NCBI GenBank assembly: GCA_015233565.1
Contig: JADFXM010000010.1
Location: 1 to 64,000, forward strand
From: Candidatus Rifleibacteriota bacterium
GTDB taxonomy: Bacteria > Muiribacteriota > Ozemobacteria > Ozemobacterales > Ozemobacteraceae
Reading direction: 5' to 3'
DNA: 64,000 nt
Positions 45,857 to 53,420 of the stretch are shown in pieces; position 1 is the first letter of the stretch; each line of letters opens with the position of its first letter. Both the position numbers and the translations under genes were made by a program. A model generated the notes under the pieces. That model did not search any database and was not told the DNA's origin. It was given only the letters and a program-made list of their open reading frames with translations.

Positions 45857-45999
45857 CAGCAACAAAGGGTAAATTCATATTGACATTGCCAATTAGCCAT
45901 ACAATTCAAAAAAAAGTCGCGAAAAATAATTTTTCCCGAATTTTCTGCACTTGCGTTGATGCAGGTTTATAAGTCAAGTATATTAACTCTTTTTCGCTG
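45857..45999 (+). mobile_element. MITE family 1, copy with near-perfect target duplication
   Basis: This 143-bp copy has ends CAGCAACAAAGGGTAAA and, inverted, CAGCGAAAAAGAGTTAA. CGTATTAT precedes it (45849-45856) and AGTATTAT follows (46000-46007), seven of eight matching. No gene was found in the flanking 45701-46175. Confidence 0.88.
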
Positions 46000-46175
46000 A
46001 GTATTATTTAAATTGTTGGAAAAGTGATCAAAAAATATTAGTGGTACAATTACTCGTTGATTCCAACCGATTGAAAAAAAACGAGATAATGGTTCTTCAC
46101 AAAATCTTTGTAACCATTCAAAATTAAACCCAACAGCAAAAAATTTAAGAGGTAATTTTGAAGTGTAATATTTAC

Positions 46176-47345
46176 TCACGATGGCAATTTTCCGCCCTTT
46201 TCCAGGTAAAGCTTCAGGCAGGCGTCAGGGCTTGGTGAAAAAAGATTTCCGGTTGTGCTATATGCCAGTGCTGGACAATTGCCAGTGCAATAGCTTTTGT
46301 ACAAACATGATTTGCAGATTTCGAAAATATCTAGTGGAATATCCGGTCGTAGACGCATTCTCCAGAGATCAGGGTTATTCTGCCATATTTCAGTCAGGTC
46401 GTCTCTATTCGCCCAACCCAGGACAAGGTGGGGAATTTGATTACAGATGCAAAAGGCGCCGTCTGATCGTACCGAAAATTTGTTCCAAACGCACCCACAA
46501 GCGGTGAGAGCACCCCCTCTGGGCCATTTTGGTTCATTTGCCAATCGTGCTCTTTCCATTGCTGACCAGGTTTTTGCTTCTGCAAGAGGCCCGGCTGCTG
46601 CAATGATCCGGTTTTGATATTTTTCATTTAGCCTTAGAAGAGTTTCCATTGCGTATTGTCGATCAGAAAAATTGAGTTGGAGCTCTTCACTATTTTGTCG
46701 ACAGAGTCCTATGAACCCTGCTGAATTGGTGGAAAAGTTTGGCAAACCTATTTCTTCCAACAGGAAATGTGCGGTGTCTTCAAGGAACTTAAGGTTCTTC
46801 CGTGAAATTGTTACTCTGACGGTTGGTTTCATTTCAACCTTTCGAAGATTTTTCAGACCTTGCATTGCTAGTTCGAAAACTCCGTTTCCACGGCAGGAAT
46901 CATGTATCTCAGCTTTAGAAGCATCTATTGAAAGTTGTACATTGATGCAACGGTTTGTTGAAGCCAAAAAATCGGCAATTTCCTCCGAAATAAGGGTTCC
47001 ATTGCTTAAAATAGAATATCTCATGCGGTTTTCGATAATTCCATTAATCAGCTCCCGAAAATCATCTCTGATAAAAGGCTCACCCCCTGAAAGAGAAAGT
47101 TCCATTATTTTTGATTCACCACATTTTCCAAAAAAATCTAACCATTCAGTGGTTGATAATTCATGTTCAACGTCTCCATCACCCGTAAAATGAGCACAGT
47201 ACAAACATCGCAAGTTACAGCGCGAAGTGATGTTTAGTTCCAACTCCCGGGGAGTATGCATTAGATTTTTTTTAAGGAGTTCCTGATGGGAAATTGTCGG
47301 CGGGGAAATGTTTTCTTTCAGGGAAAGTGCTTCGTTCTGTGACAT
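46176..47345 (-). CDS. Radical SAM/SPASM peptide maturase, ScmE-like
   Basis: This 389-residue enzyme has the radical-SAM cysteine motif C43-x3-C47-x2-C50 (TSRCNLRCLYC) and the GGEP loop (LSLSGGEPFIRDD). A C-terminal SPASM region has cysteines in LTACGCVWN, GAFCICNQ and ICKSCLYKSYCTGNCPA, able to hold auxiliary Fe-S clusters. SPASM enzymes cleave SAM to a 5'-deoxyadenosyl radical and cross-link or modify peptides. The TSRCNLRC...CAHFTGDGD start and WLDFF segment recall the ScmE family of the SynChlorMet cassette, from memory. It starts three bases after the PqqD-like gene and is last in the operon. Confidence 0.88.
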   Translation of the reverse strand: MSQNEALSLKENISPPTISHQELLKKNLMHTPRELELNITSRCNLRCLYCAHFTGDGDVEHELSTTEWLDFFGKCGESKIMELSLSGGEPFIRDDFRELINGIIENRMRYSILSNGTLISEEIADFLASTNRCINVQLSIDASKAEIHDSCRGNGVFELAMQGLKNLRKVEMKPTVRVTISRKNLKFLEDTAHFLLEEIGLPNFSTNSAGFIGLCRQNSEELQLNFSDRQYAMETLLRLNEKYQNRIIAAAGPLAEAKTWSAMERARLANEPKWPRGGALTACGCVWNKFSVRSDGAFCICNQIPHLVLGWANRDDLTEIWQNNPDLWRMRLRPDIPLDIFEICKSCLYKSYCTGNCPALAYSTTGNLFSPSPDACLKLYLEKGGKLPS

Positions 47346-47347
47346 AT

Positions 47348-47623
47348 TTATACAATTTCAGCCAGATTTTTCTCAAGTAGTTTTTCCAGAAACGCTTTTA
47401 ATTGTTTTTCCGCTTCGGGAGGAATTCCTTCAAATTCGTTATTCAAATCGGACAAAATTTCATCCAAAGAATTCTTTCCGTTGAGGTGCTCACATATTGA
47501 AACAGCACTGGGTGAAATTGCAAAAGTGTCACCGTTGTCAGGGTTGTACAAAATGGCGTAATCGTCGCTTTCAACTCGCACAACGACCGATGGTTTAAGT
47601 TTTAATTTTGTATTGTTATCCAT
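47348..47623 (-). CDS. PqqD-family RiPP recognition protein, ScmD-like
   Basis: This 91-residue protein folds as PqqD: a three-strand N-terminus (KPSVVVRVESDDYAILYNPDNGDTFAISPSA) followed by a three-helix bundle (AVSICEHLNGKNSLDEILSDL...). PqqD proteins bind RiPP leader peptides and deliver them to a radical SAM partner. It overlaps the upstream radical SAM gene by eight bases and precedes the second by two, so it is locked between its likely partners. The size and position match the PqqD homologue of the SynChlorMet cassette. Confidence 0.85.
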   Translation of the reverse strand: MDNNTKLKLKPSVVVRVESDDYAILYNPDNGDTFAISPSAVSICEHLNGKNSLDEILSDLNNEFEGIPPEAEKQLKAFLEKLLEKNLAEIV

Positions 47624-48746
47624 TGTTTCCCTTAGACAATTCTTTCAACCGCGTTTTGGGGAATAATCCTGATTTTTCCGCTTCAGTACAATACCAAAAT
47701 GGCGCTGTTAGTTTTTTGGTTGAATAAAAGTTTTGGGCAATGCAGCTTCCTAGGCAGACTTTGCTCATTACACAATTCCCACAGATACCTTCAAGTCCGG
47801 AGGGAATATCTTGCCGAATTTTTTTGAGAACTGGGTTTTCTCGCCAGATTTTTTCAAGAGAGTCTTTGCCAGCAAGCCCAAACACCATTTCAGGAACAGA
47901 AGTTCCAATTCCGCATAAGGCATAAGAACCGTCCGATAAAACTCCGAGGATTCCCTTGATTCCGCAGCATCCGCACCCGTCACTTTTTTCCCCGAACAAT
48001 CCGCTTAAAGGTTTAAAAGCAGCGGGATGATGATAAATTACCCGGATTTTTGCATCAGGAACCAGCTTGTTTTCAGCCCACCTTCCGGTTTCAATTAATT
48101 CTTGGATAGACAGGCATTCACAACTTTCATTCAATTGCAAGCCTCGTTCAATTGGCATAACCACATTAAATTTTACCGAGCCCGCTCCGAGATTTTCTGC
48201 AAATCTGACAAATTTTTCCATCTGTTCGCGGGTTTGGCGCATAATGCTCATAATGAGTTGGGGTTTTAATCCCACCCGAATTAATTCCCTGGCCCCATTT
48301 ACTGCCGCTTCAAAACATCCTGGTACTCCTCGAACCCATTCATGTGTCGGGGCATCCATTCCATCAAGGCTAATGGAAATTAAGGGCTTTTCCGTCTGTG
48401 CAAGTTTCTCCGCAATATTTGGGGTGAGGAGGATGCCATTGGTTTCAATAGTAATTTGCAGCTTCTCGGAATTCAGAAATTCTATTAGATCAATGACTTT
48501 TTCATGCATTAAAGGTTCACCACCCGTAAGTTTTACTCCTGAAAGCCCTAGTGGACGAGCTTCTAAGATTATTTTCCGAAAAAGATCCAAATCAAGTTTG
48601 TTGTACTTCTTCTGATCAGATTCAAATTTCGGGGCAAGCCAGCAATGACGGCATTTCAAATTACAGCCTTCGGTTAAGTAAAAATAGAGTTGCCGAAGTG
48701 GAAATAAAAATTCTTGAGAAAGATTTGTTGTTTGATTTTGGATCAT
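47616..48746 (-). CDS. Radical SAM/SPASM peptide maturase, ScmF-like
   Basis: This 376-residue enzyme has C28-x3-C32-x2-C35 in TEGCNLKCRHC, then GGEP in VKLTGGEPLMHE. The C-terminal SPASM cysteines are in GCGCCGIKG, YALCGIG, and ICGNCVMSKVCLGSCIAQ, plus a late FWYCTEAE. The opening QLYFYLTEGCNLKCRHCWLAPKF is the phrase I associate with ScmF-type proteins. Sharing only the core motifs with the 46176-47345 enzyme, it likely performs a different modification. It lies 370 bases downstream of a second PqqD-like gene, and its own ribosome site is weak. Confidence 0.88.
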   Translation of the reverse strand: MIQNQTTNLSQEFLFPLRQLYFYLTEGCNLKCRHCWLAPKFESDQKKYNKLDLDLFRKIILEARPLGLSGVKLTGGEPLMHEKVIDLIEFLNSEKLQITIETNGILLTPNIAEKLAQTEKPLISISLDGMDAPTHEWVRGVPGCFEAAVNGARELIRVGLKPQLIMSIMRQTREQMEKFVRFAENLGAGSVKFNVVMPIERGLQLNESCECLSIQELIETGRWAENKLVPDAKIRVIYHHPAAFKPLSGLFGEKSDGCGCCGIKGILGVLSDGSYALCGIGTSVPEMVFGLAGKDSLEKIWRENPVLKKIRQDIPSGLEGICGNCVMSKVCLGSCIAQNFYSTKKLTAPFWYCTEAEKSGLFPKTRLKELSKGNNG

Positions 48747-49116
48747 TTTTATAAATTACCTGTATCTTTACCCTTTGTGACTAGTATTACCTTTCCTAAA
48801 TAACGTTGCTTGCCAGGCATTACATAAATTTTGATTTTATTCGAGATGATTGTCATGTTTTCTGATTCTAGATTTGTTGTACATCAGTCAGAAATTATCC
48901 ATTGCGTCTAGAATCAAGTTCAGAAGATGTGTACCCGAAAAGTTTTTCGCGCTCGAAGTATTTTTTCTTAACCCCGAAAAGATACCAACCAGAATTCACC
49001 ATAATTTTCAAAGCCTGTTTTCAAAATTTGGGCGCAATCTGTACCGACTAAACTCATAAAAGCAGCACACAATGGTAGTTACCTTCAAAATTAGTTCAAG
49101 GGGTAATTGCTGTATG
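48747..49116. other. Gap inside the RiPP cassette with only tiny frames
   Basis: Two minus-strand mini-frames exist: a 29-codon frame ending in YGEFWLVSFRG from an ATG near 49056, and a 35-codon frame ending in KGKDTGNL just before the radical SAM start. Neither has a convincing ribosome site or the leader pattern of the candidate precursors, so I do not call them genes. Confidence 0.4.
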
Positions 49117-49446
49117 TCAGCCACTTTTGAAGGTTTTATTGCAATTGCTATTTTGGAAACGCTCTACTTTTAGCATTTTTTCTTTTTCCAGGTGTGCCAG
49201 GAAACGAAATAGATCGTTGGTTATCGTTTCCCTGGTTCCTTCGAATTCATCGAGGAGAATCTCTATCAGTTCAGAAATTTTTCTAGGTTTCGCCAGCAGT
49301 TCCCAGATTCTGGTGCCAACCTTATCCAAGCCGAAGTATTTTCCTCTTTCCATGCTCATCATTACTGTATCCCCGTCGAGCTGGTCGCTGATAAGGTCGC
49401 CAATTCGGCGCGTAATTACATCGCTAACCTTTAACTCTGTTTCCAT
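49117..49446 (-). CDS. PqqD-family protein (second recognition element)
   Basis: This 109-residue protein has the PqqD pattern: VITRRIGDLISDQLDGDTVMMSMERGKYFGLDKVGTRIWELL, then helices PRKISELIEILLDEF and a final FRFLAHLEKEKMLKVE. The GKYFGLDKVGTRIW signature is typical of free-standing PqqD domains in lasso-peptide and radical-SAM RiPP clusters, where they bind the precursor leader. It lies between the HPr-kinase-like gene and the radical SAM genes. Having two PqqD proteins for two radical SAM enzymes suggests that each enzyme has its own escort, or that one serves the kinase-like protein. Confidence 0.85.
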   Translation of the reverse strand: METELKVSDVITRRIGDLISDQLDGDTVMMSMERGKYFGLDKVGTRIWELLAKPRKISELIEILLDEFEGTRETITNDLFRFLAHLEKEKMLKVERFQNSNCNKTFKSG

Positions 49447-49693
49447 AAAATGCTCATTTCGTTAGAGTTTGTTAATAATAGTTACATTAAACTTTAAAAA
49501 GTATATTACCTGGAGTCTGAATTTAGCAATCGAACAACCGATCGTGGCCAGAACGAAGACGATTTTTTTCCATAACTGCGGCCCGCATAAATATTCTGAA
49601 GAACTTGTCACTCAGAAATTGATGAAAGAAAGATCGGATCTGGCAAAATAATTCCATAAGATTTTAATCACAATTTCCCACCTGGCATTTTTG

Positions 49694-50635
49694 TTAATTA
49701 CTGCTTTTTTTTAAAAAGCTGGCTTCAAGATAATTGGCAAGTGCATGCGGTGGGGAAATCGTTGATCGTGAAATTTTGTAAAATGGGAGAGATTTTGCCA
49801 GATGAGATAGTATTGAGGGCGCTTGAATATTGGAACAATCAATATTATTTTTTACGGAAAAAAGTTCTTTGGTTCTGGAACTTTCAAAAAGAATGTGCAT
49901 TTTTTCAAGCCCTAATGCAAGTGAACATTTAGGTTCACTGATATTTTCTGGTATAACAAAAAAAAACGCACCAATTGGAACAGGTTGCGGGGAGCGAGTA
50001 AGGGCCTTTAAAACAAACTTTCCCTGTTCTATGTCCCAGTCATCAGGGTAATTGGGGAGATTAAAAAAATCAGCAGTTTCCGGACGGACAGATTGGTAAG
50101 TACAAAATGGTACTGCAAAAAAGTGACCTTTCTCGTCAAAAGTGATAGCTGCATTGTCGTCAGAAAGTTTGTCATGGCCTCTAGCCAACAGTGCTGCTGA
50201 GATGGTTGTTTTTCCAGCCCCGGGTTTTCCAAAAAAAAGAAACGCCTGACCGCCCATTCTTACACAACTTGCATGAAATTGGATTGCTCCTCGCTGGCCC
50301 CATAATTGAAGGAAGGCAAATTCCAGTAGTTGAAGTTTTTCCCGCTTAGAAAACTTTGTGTTCCTTTTGAAATGTTGGGATAAGACAATTTCAGTTCCAT
50401 TTCGAATGTAAAGATTCCTGGCGGGATTCAATATATTAATTCGTAAAAATTCTTTGTCACTTATGAATATTTTTAAACCGACTTTATCAATAATAATTGG
50501 GGGTATTTGTGCGGGTATTGAGTGCGGAATTTCTCCAAGTCTTACGCTAGCTTGTGTCTCCCCTAGTGCTGGTGGAAAATCTTCAAAAGGAAACTCAGAC
50601 TCAACCGATAATCCGAACATCTGATTTAACGGCAT
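49694..50635 (-). CDS. HPr-kinase-like P-loop protein, ScmC-like
   Basis: 313 residues from ATG 50635, which has GGAAG seven bases upstream (TTG 50650 is less likely). A beta-rich N-terminus precedes the HPr-kinase-like core: an IQFHASCV segment, Walker A GKPGAGKT (136-143) and LSDDN (157-161). HPrK relatives phosphorylate serine; in some lasso-peptide clusters (PadeK/ThcoK) a homologue phosphorylates the precursor. A similar protein belongs to the SynChlorMet cassette, where its function is unknown to me. The start lies 57 bases after the stop of the Ser-rich candidate precursor, so phosphorylation of that peptide is a reasonable hypothesis. Confidence 0.78.
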   Translation of the reverse strand: MPLNQMFGLSVESEFPFEDFPPALGETQASVRLGEIPHSIPAQIPPIIIDKVGLKIFISDKEFLRINILNPARNLYIRNGTEIVLSQHFKRNTKFSKREKLQLLEFAFLQLWGQRGAIQFHASCVRMGGQAFLFFGKPGAGKTTISAALLARGHDKLSDDNAAITFDEKGHFFAVPFCTYQSVRPETADFFNLPNYPDDWDIEQGKFVLKALTRSPQPVPIGAFFFVIPENISEPKCSLALGLEKMHILFESSRTKELFSVKNNIDCSNIQAPSILSHLAKSLPFYKISRSTISPPHALANYLEASFLKKSSN

Positions 50636-50692
50636 TTTATGGTCTTCCAAATTAACAATATTTAAAAATTTGTGTCGTGAAAAAGTCAGCTG

Positions 50693-50857
50693 TCAGAGAG
50701 TAACGCTTGCACCTGTGGAACAAGCGAATGAATCTCCACTGCCGCTCCCACAGTAAGATCCAGAAGTCATAGTATGAACGAACTCAACCAATTCTGGTGT
50801 GCTCCAAAGTTTCTTTTCGTGTTTTTCCAACTTTTCTTTGTTTGTTTCCAGTTGCAC
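50693..50857 (-). CDS. Candidate RiPP precursor peptide (54 aa, GTG start)
   Basis: I place the start at GTG 50857 because AAGGAAG lies seven bases upstream; there is no ATG near it in frame. The 54-residue product has a charged leader (residues 1-31, with EKKLWSTPELVEF) and a Gly/Ser/Thr-rich core (32-54) carrying two cysteines, C36 and C46, in SYCGSGSGD and FACSTGASVTL. This is the layout of a sactipeptide- or thioether-type radical-SAM substrate. The leader lines up with the upstream frame's EKKFVNSLEFAEL with the first Cys at the same distance. It directly precedes the HPr-kinase-like gene. The call depends on composition and position. Confidence 0.65.
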   Translation of the reverse strand: MQLETNKEKLEKHEKKLWSTPELVEFVHTMTSGSYCGSGSGDSFACSTGASVTL

Positions 50858-51089
50858 TTGACATCTTCCTTTCTTCAACCAAAACAATAAAAAAATAGCA
50901 TCTTGTTCTAAAATCTGATGCTTTCCAATTGCGCAAAATTGTGCCGTTTGAAAGACCGTTAGCATTTTCATTCCTGGTATTACAGACGACTTCAGCAGTT
51001 TTTTCAAGAGTAAGCTCAGCGAACTCAAGTGAATTCACAAACTTTTTTTCCTGCTTAACTGGCTTTTTGAAGGATTCTTTATTAATCAT
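50784..51089 (-). CDS. Second candidate precursor or decayed paralogue
   Basis: From ATG 51089 the frame gives 101 residues. The first ~40 look like a leader: KKPVKQEKKFVNSLEFAEL, then TLEKTAEVVC. Aligning EKKFVNSLEFAELTLEKTAEVVC with EKKLWSTPELVEFVHTMTSGSYC of the 50693-50857 peptide, E, K, K, E, E, T and C coincide without gaps. The rest (NANGLSNGTILRNW..., then basic sequence) does not look like a core and overlaps the next peptide by 74 bases, so the true stop may have been lost by frameshift. It is either a long precursor or a degenerate copy. Confidence 0.42.
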   Translation of the reverse strand: MINKESFKKPVKQEKKFVNSLEFAELTLEKTAEVVCNTRNENANGLSNGTILRNWKASDFRTRCYFFIVLVEERKMSSATGNKQRKVGKTRKETLEHTRIG

Positions 51090-51142
51090 CTCAAAATCTC
51101 TCTGTGAGGAATTCAAAAAAAATACTTTCCAAAAAATACAAT

Positions 51143-51148
51143 ATTATA
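51143..51148 (-). promoter_or_regulatory. Possible -10 element of the RiPP operon
   Basis: TATAAT lies on the minus strand 54 bases upstream of ATG 51089. A matching -35 is weak (TTTCTT at 16 bases, or TTTACA if TATTGT is used as -10), so this is tentative. Confidence 0.35.
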
Positions 51149-51295
51149 AACTCCTTGGGTTGTAAAGAAATTTTTTTGTAAAATCACTCAAAATGCACTG
51201 TTCAACGCCTCAAAGAAGGAGAGAAAGGCACCAAATTTTCCATAGAAGATCTTTTTTCATGGATTCTTTAACACTTCTCCCTCCTGACCGCGTTA

Positions 51296-51421
51296 GAGAC
51301 TGCCGAATAATCTCGCTGCATTTTATTCGATAAAAAGTGATTCGCTTCTGGCGCGAGAAAGTGAGGCAAAAAATAGGGTGAACATAGAAATATGAAAAAT
51401 TGAGTATTTTTCGACAGTCTC
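51296..51421 (-). mobile_element. MITE family 5, copy with good terminal repeats
   Basis: This 126-bp element is bounded by GAGACTGCCGAATAAT and, inverted, GAGACTGTCGAAAAAT (14 of 16 match). It is related to 43885-44014 and 55071-55193 in opposite orientation. It lies between the RiPP operon and the regulator gene, in a 395-base gap with no gene. Confidence 0.78.
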
Positions 51422-51484
51422 GCTAAAGGAGCGCTTAACAGTGAATGTTGCTAACTTTTAAAAAAATCGGTTCCTGAACATTTC

Positions 51485-52237
51485 CTACTTTTTGATTTTT
51501 TTTGCGTTAGCCAAGATTGCGTCTCGAACATACTGTGAAAGTCCCGTGGTGATTTTTTCGTAATGCTCAGCAAATCGTGAATCGCTAACATACATGTTTC
51601 CCAGATTTACGTGCATTTCTGGCGAACAAGGGTAGAACCATCGATCAATGTGGAGCCTGAGCTGTTCTGCAAGCTCGATCACCTCTGGGGCTTTGGGAGG
51701 TTTTCCGCTCTCCAGACAGGAAGCTAAAGCTTTCTCTATGGAATTGACTTCAGATGAAATTTTTTGCCAATCGGCTTTTCCATACTTCTTGGTGCGGCGT
51801 TTTGATTCCTGGAAGGCTTCTGTTTCTCCCCAACGTTTTTTTACCTCGTCTTGATACTGTTTTGAATCAAATCCTTCGAACATCTTTTTTTCGTTCATAG
51901 GTATCCCTTCTTTCTGGGCCAAAAGGGCCCGATCTACGGCTTCAATCATTTGCCCGATCCGACGTGTTTTTTCTATAAGCAATTCGCGCTGGGCAAGCAG
52001 AGCCGTTTGGCGGTCAAAGAATGGGTCGGTCATAATGCGGTGAATTTCTTCAAGGCAAAAGCCCAGTTCACAGAAAAAACGAATTTGCTGAAGTCGCTCC
52101 AAATCTTTGATTCCATAAAGTCGGTATCCTGCCTCGCTTCGCTCGCTTGGTTTTAAGAGGCCAATTTCATCGTAGTGATGAAGAGTTCTGGCCGTAACTT
52201 TAGCTAGTTGGGCGAGTTCACTTACTTTCCAAACCAT
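51485..52237 (-). CDS. MerR-family regulator with TipAS drug-binding domain
   Basis: 250 residues from ATG 52237 with AGGAGGTGA upstream. The N-terminal MerR winged helix (VSELAQLAKVTARTLHHYDEIGLLKPSERSEAGYRLY, about 4-40) is followed by a coiled-coil dimer helix. The C-terminal TipAS domain (about 115-250) has HIDRWFYPCSPEMHVNLG and MYVSDSRFAEHYEKI. TipAL of Streptomyces is activated by thiopeptides, which are ribosomal peptides, and Mta of Bacillus controls multidrug pumps. Lying immediately upstream of a RiPP cassette on the same strand, it may sense that product or a related compound. It has a textbook MerR operator (52258-52288), implying autoregulation. Confidence 0.9.
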   Translation of the reverse strand: MVWKVSELAQLAKVTARTLHHYDEIGLLKPSERSEAGYRLYGIKDLERLQQIRFFCELGFCLEEIHRIMTDPFFDRQTALLAQRELLIEKTRRIGQMIEAVDRALLAQKEGIPMNEKKMFEGFDSKQYQDEVKKRWGETEAFQESKRRTKKYGKADWQKISSEVNSIEKALASCLESGKPPKAPEVIELAEQLRLHIDRWFYPCSPEMHVNLGNMYVSDSRFAEHYEKITTGLSQYVRDAILANAKKIKK

Positions 52238-52257
52238 TTCAATCACCTCCTGATAAA

Positions 52258-52288
52258 AGGATAATCCCTGACGTAACGTTAGAGTCAA
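52258..52288 (-). promoter_or_regulatory. MerR-type promoter and operator dyad of the TipA-like gene
   Basis: On the minus strand TTGACT (52288-52283) and TATCCT (52263-52258) are 19 bases apart, the over-long spacing that MerR proteins correct by DNA untwisting. Between them lies the dyad CTAACGTTACGTCAG (52282-52268), close to the sites known for TipAL-type regulators. Confidence 0.82.
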
Positions 52289-52373
52289 AGACTATTTTTT
52301 AAAAAAAGCCAGGAAAAAAAGAAAAAATTTGAGGGTGTATGAAAGTAGATGATCAATCCCCTTCAAAACTTGT

Positions 52374-52607
52374 TTTAAACCGAAGTTCCAAATGCGGTAC
52401 ATTGATGGCGTTCTAATTGGAGCAGTGCAAGAAGGAGAAATTCGCGTTAAATCAAAAAAAGACCTTGTCTATGTGAACCTTTGGATGTTCTCTTGGGATC
52501 ATGATCTTCATGGCTTTACATGGACAGGTTTTTTTTGGGAAAAATAGGCTCAAACAATTACCCTACTTGTACTTTATGCCATTTTAAGCTTGGAACTTAG
52601 CTTTAAA
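52374..52607. mobile_element. MITE-like family 7, second copy
   Basis: TTTAAACCGAAGTTCCAA at the left and, inverted, TTTAAAGCTAAGTTCCAA at the right (16 of 18) bound 234 bp. It shares its ends and the TTTACATGGACAG block with 45473-45700. It fills most of the 352-base gap between the regulator and the ABC transporter genes. Confidence 0.7.
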
Positions 52608-52640
52608 AAAGAGAATTCGAATTGCAATTTTGAGGGTAGT

Positions 52641-53420
52641 TTACAAAATGGTCGGTTTTTTCCCGGAAGTGTTAAAAAAACGCGAGAGAAACGCTGCCGC
52701 ACGATCGGTCTTGGGCTTGGTGAAAATTTCTTCTGGAGGGCCTGATTCTATGATCTCTCCGTGATCGAGAATTACCACTCGGTCGGCAATGTCTCGGGCA
52801 AAGTCCATTTCATGTGTTGACAAGAGGGTGGTCATTCCGTCATTAACCAGATTTCGGATGACTTCAAGGACTTCTTGTGTCATTTCCGGGTCCAGAGCGG
52901 AGGTGGGTTCGTCGAAAAGCATGACCTCTGGTCTCATTGCCAGGGCTCGGGAGATCGCTACTCGCTGCTGCTGTCCTCCAGACAACTCACTGGGGTAATT
53001 GTTAATCTTGTGTTCCAGATTAACTCGTTTCAACAAAGTCCGGGCACGCTCGGTGGCGCTCTCACGCGATTCGCCTAGTACGTTCATTGGAGCCTCAATT
53101 ATGTTTTCGATTACAGTCATATGTGGGAAAAGATTGAAATTTTGGAACACCATTCCGACTTTAAGCCTAATTTGACGCATTCGTTCAATTTCTTCTTGGG
53201 TAAAATTTCCTTGATGGATGCTCGGTAATTGAAGGCCGTCAACGAAAACTTCTCCTACCTGAAACCCTTCCAGACCATTGAGACATCGTAAAAACGTGCT
53301 TTTTCCGCTTCCAGACGGGCCGATGAAGGCTATAACTTCGCCCTTTTTTACTTCGAGCTCAATGCCTTTGAACAGTGGGACATTTTCAAATGATTTATTT
53401 AGTCCTTTGACCTTTATCAT
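52641..53420 (-). CDS. Polar amino-acid ABC transporter ATP-binding protein
   Basis: This 259-residue ATPase is of the GlnQ/ArtP/HisP class. Walker A is GPSGSGKST (about 34-42), the Q-loop is in VFQNFNLFPHMTV, the ABC signature is LSGGQQQR, Walker B is VMLFDEPTSALD, and the H-loop is in LLSTHEMDFA. The PHMTVIENI phrase after the Q-loop is characteristic of polar-amino-acid importers. It overlaps the substrate-binding/permease gene by four bases and completes the transporter. A histidine, glutamine or arginine substrate cannot be decided from sequence. Confidence 0.93.
   Translation of the reverse strand: MIKVKGLNKSFENVPLFKGIELEVKKGEVIAFIGPSGSGKSTFLRCLNGLEGFQVGEVFVDGLQLPSIHQGNFTQEEIERMRQIRLKVGMVFQNFNLFPHMTVIENIIEAPMNVLGESRESATERARTLLKRVNLEHKINNYPSELSGGQQQRVAISRALAMRPEVMLFDEPTSALDPEMTQEVLEVIRNLVNDGMTTLLSTHEMDFARDIADRVVILDHGEIIESGPPEEIFTKPKTDRAAAFLSRFFNTSGKKPTIL

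Noticed and set aside
45778..45972. Short frame with a product ending in CTCVDAGL
   Set aside because: It lies in a MITE copy. Related peptides can be read from the other copies only because the element DNA is conserved, and it has no ribosome site.
49469..49651. 60-codon plus-strand frame ending in KERSDLAK
   Set aside because: The tail looks protein-like, but the start is AT-rich with no ribosome site and it lies opposite to the RiPP operon. At most it is a gene fragment.
46176..51089. Lasso-peptide gene cluster
   Set aside because: PqqD and HPrK-like proteins occur in lasso clusters, but there is no asparagine-synthetase-like cyclase or transglutaminase-like protease, whereas two radical SAM/SPASM enzymes are present.
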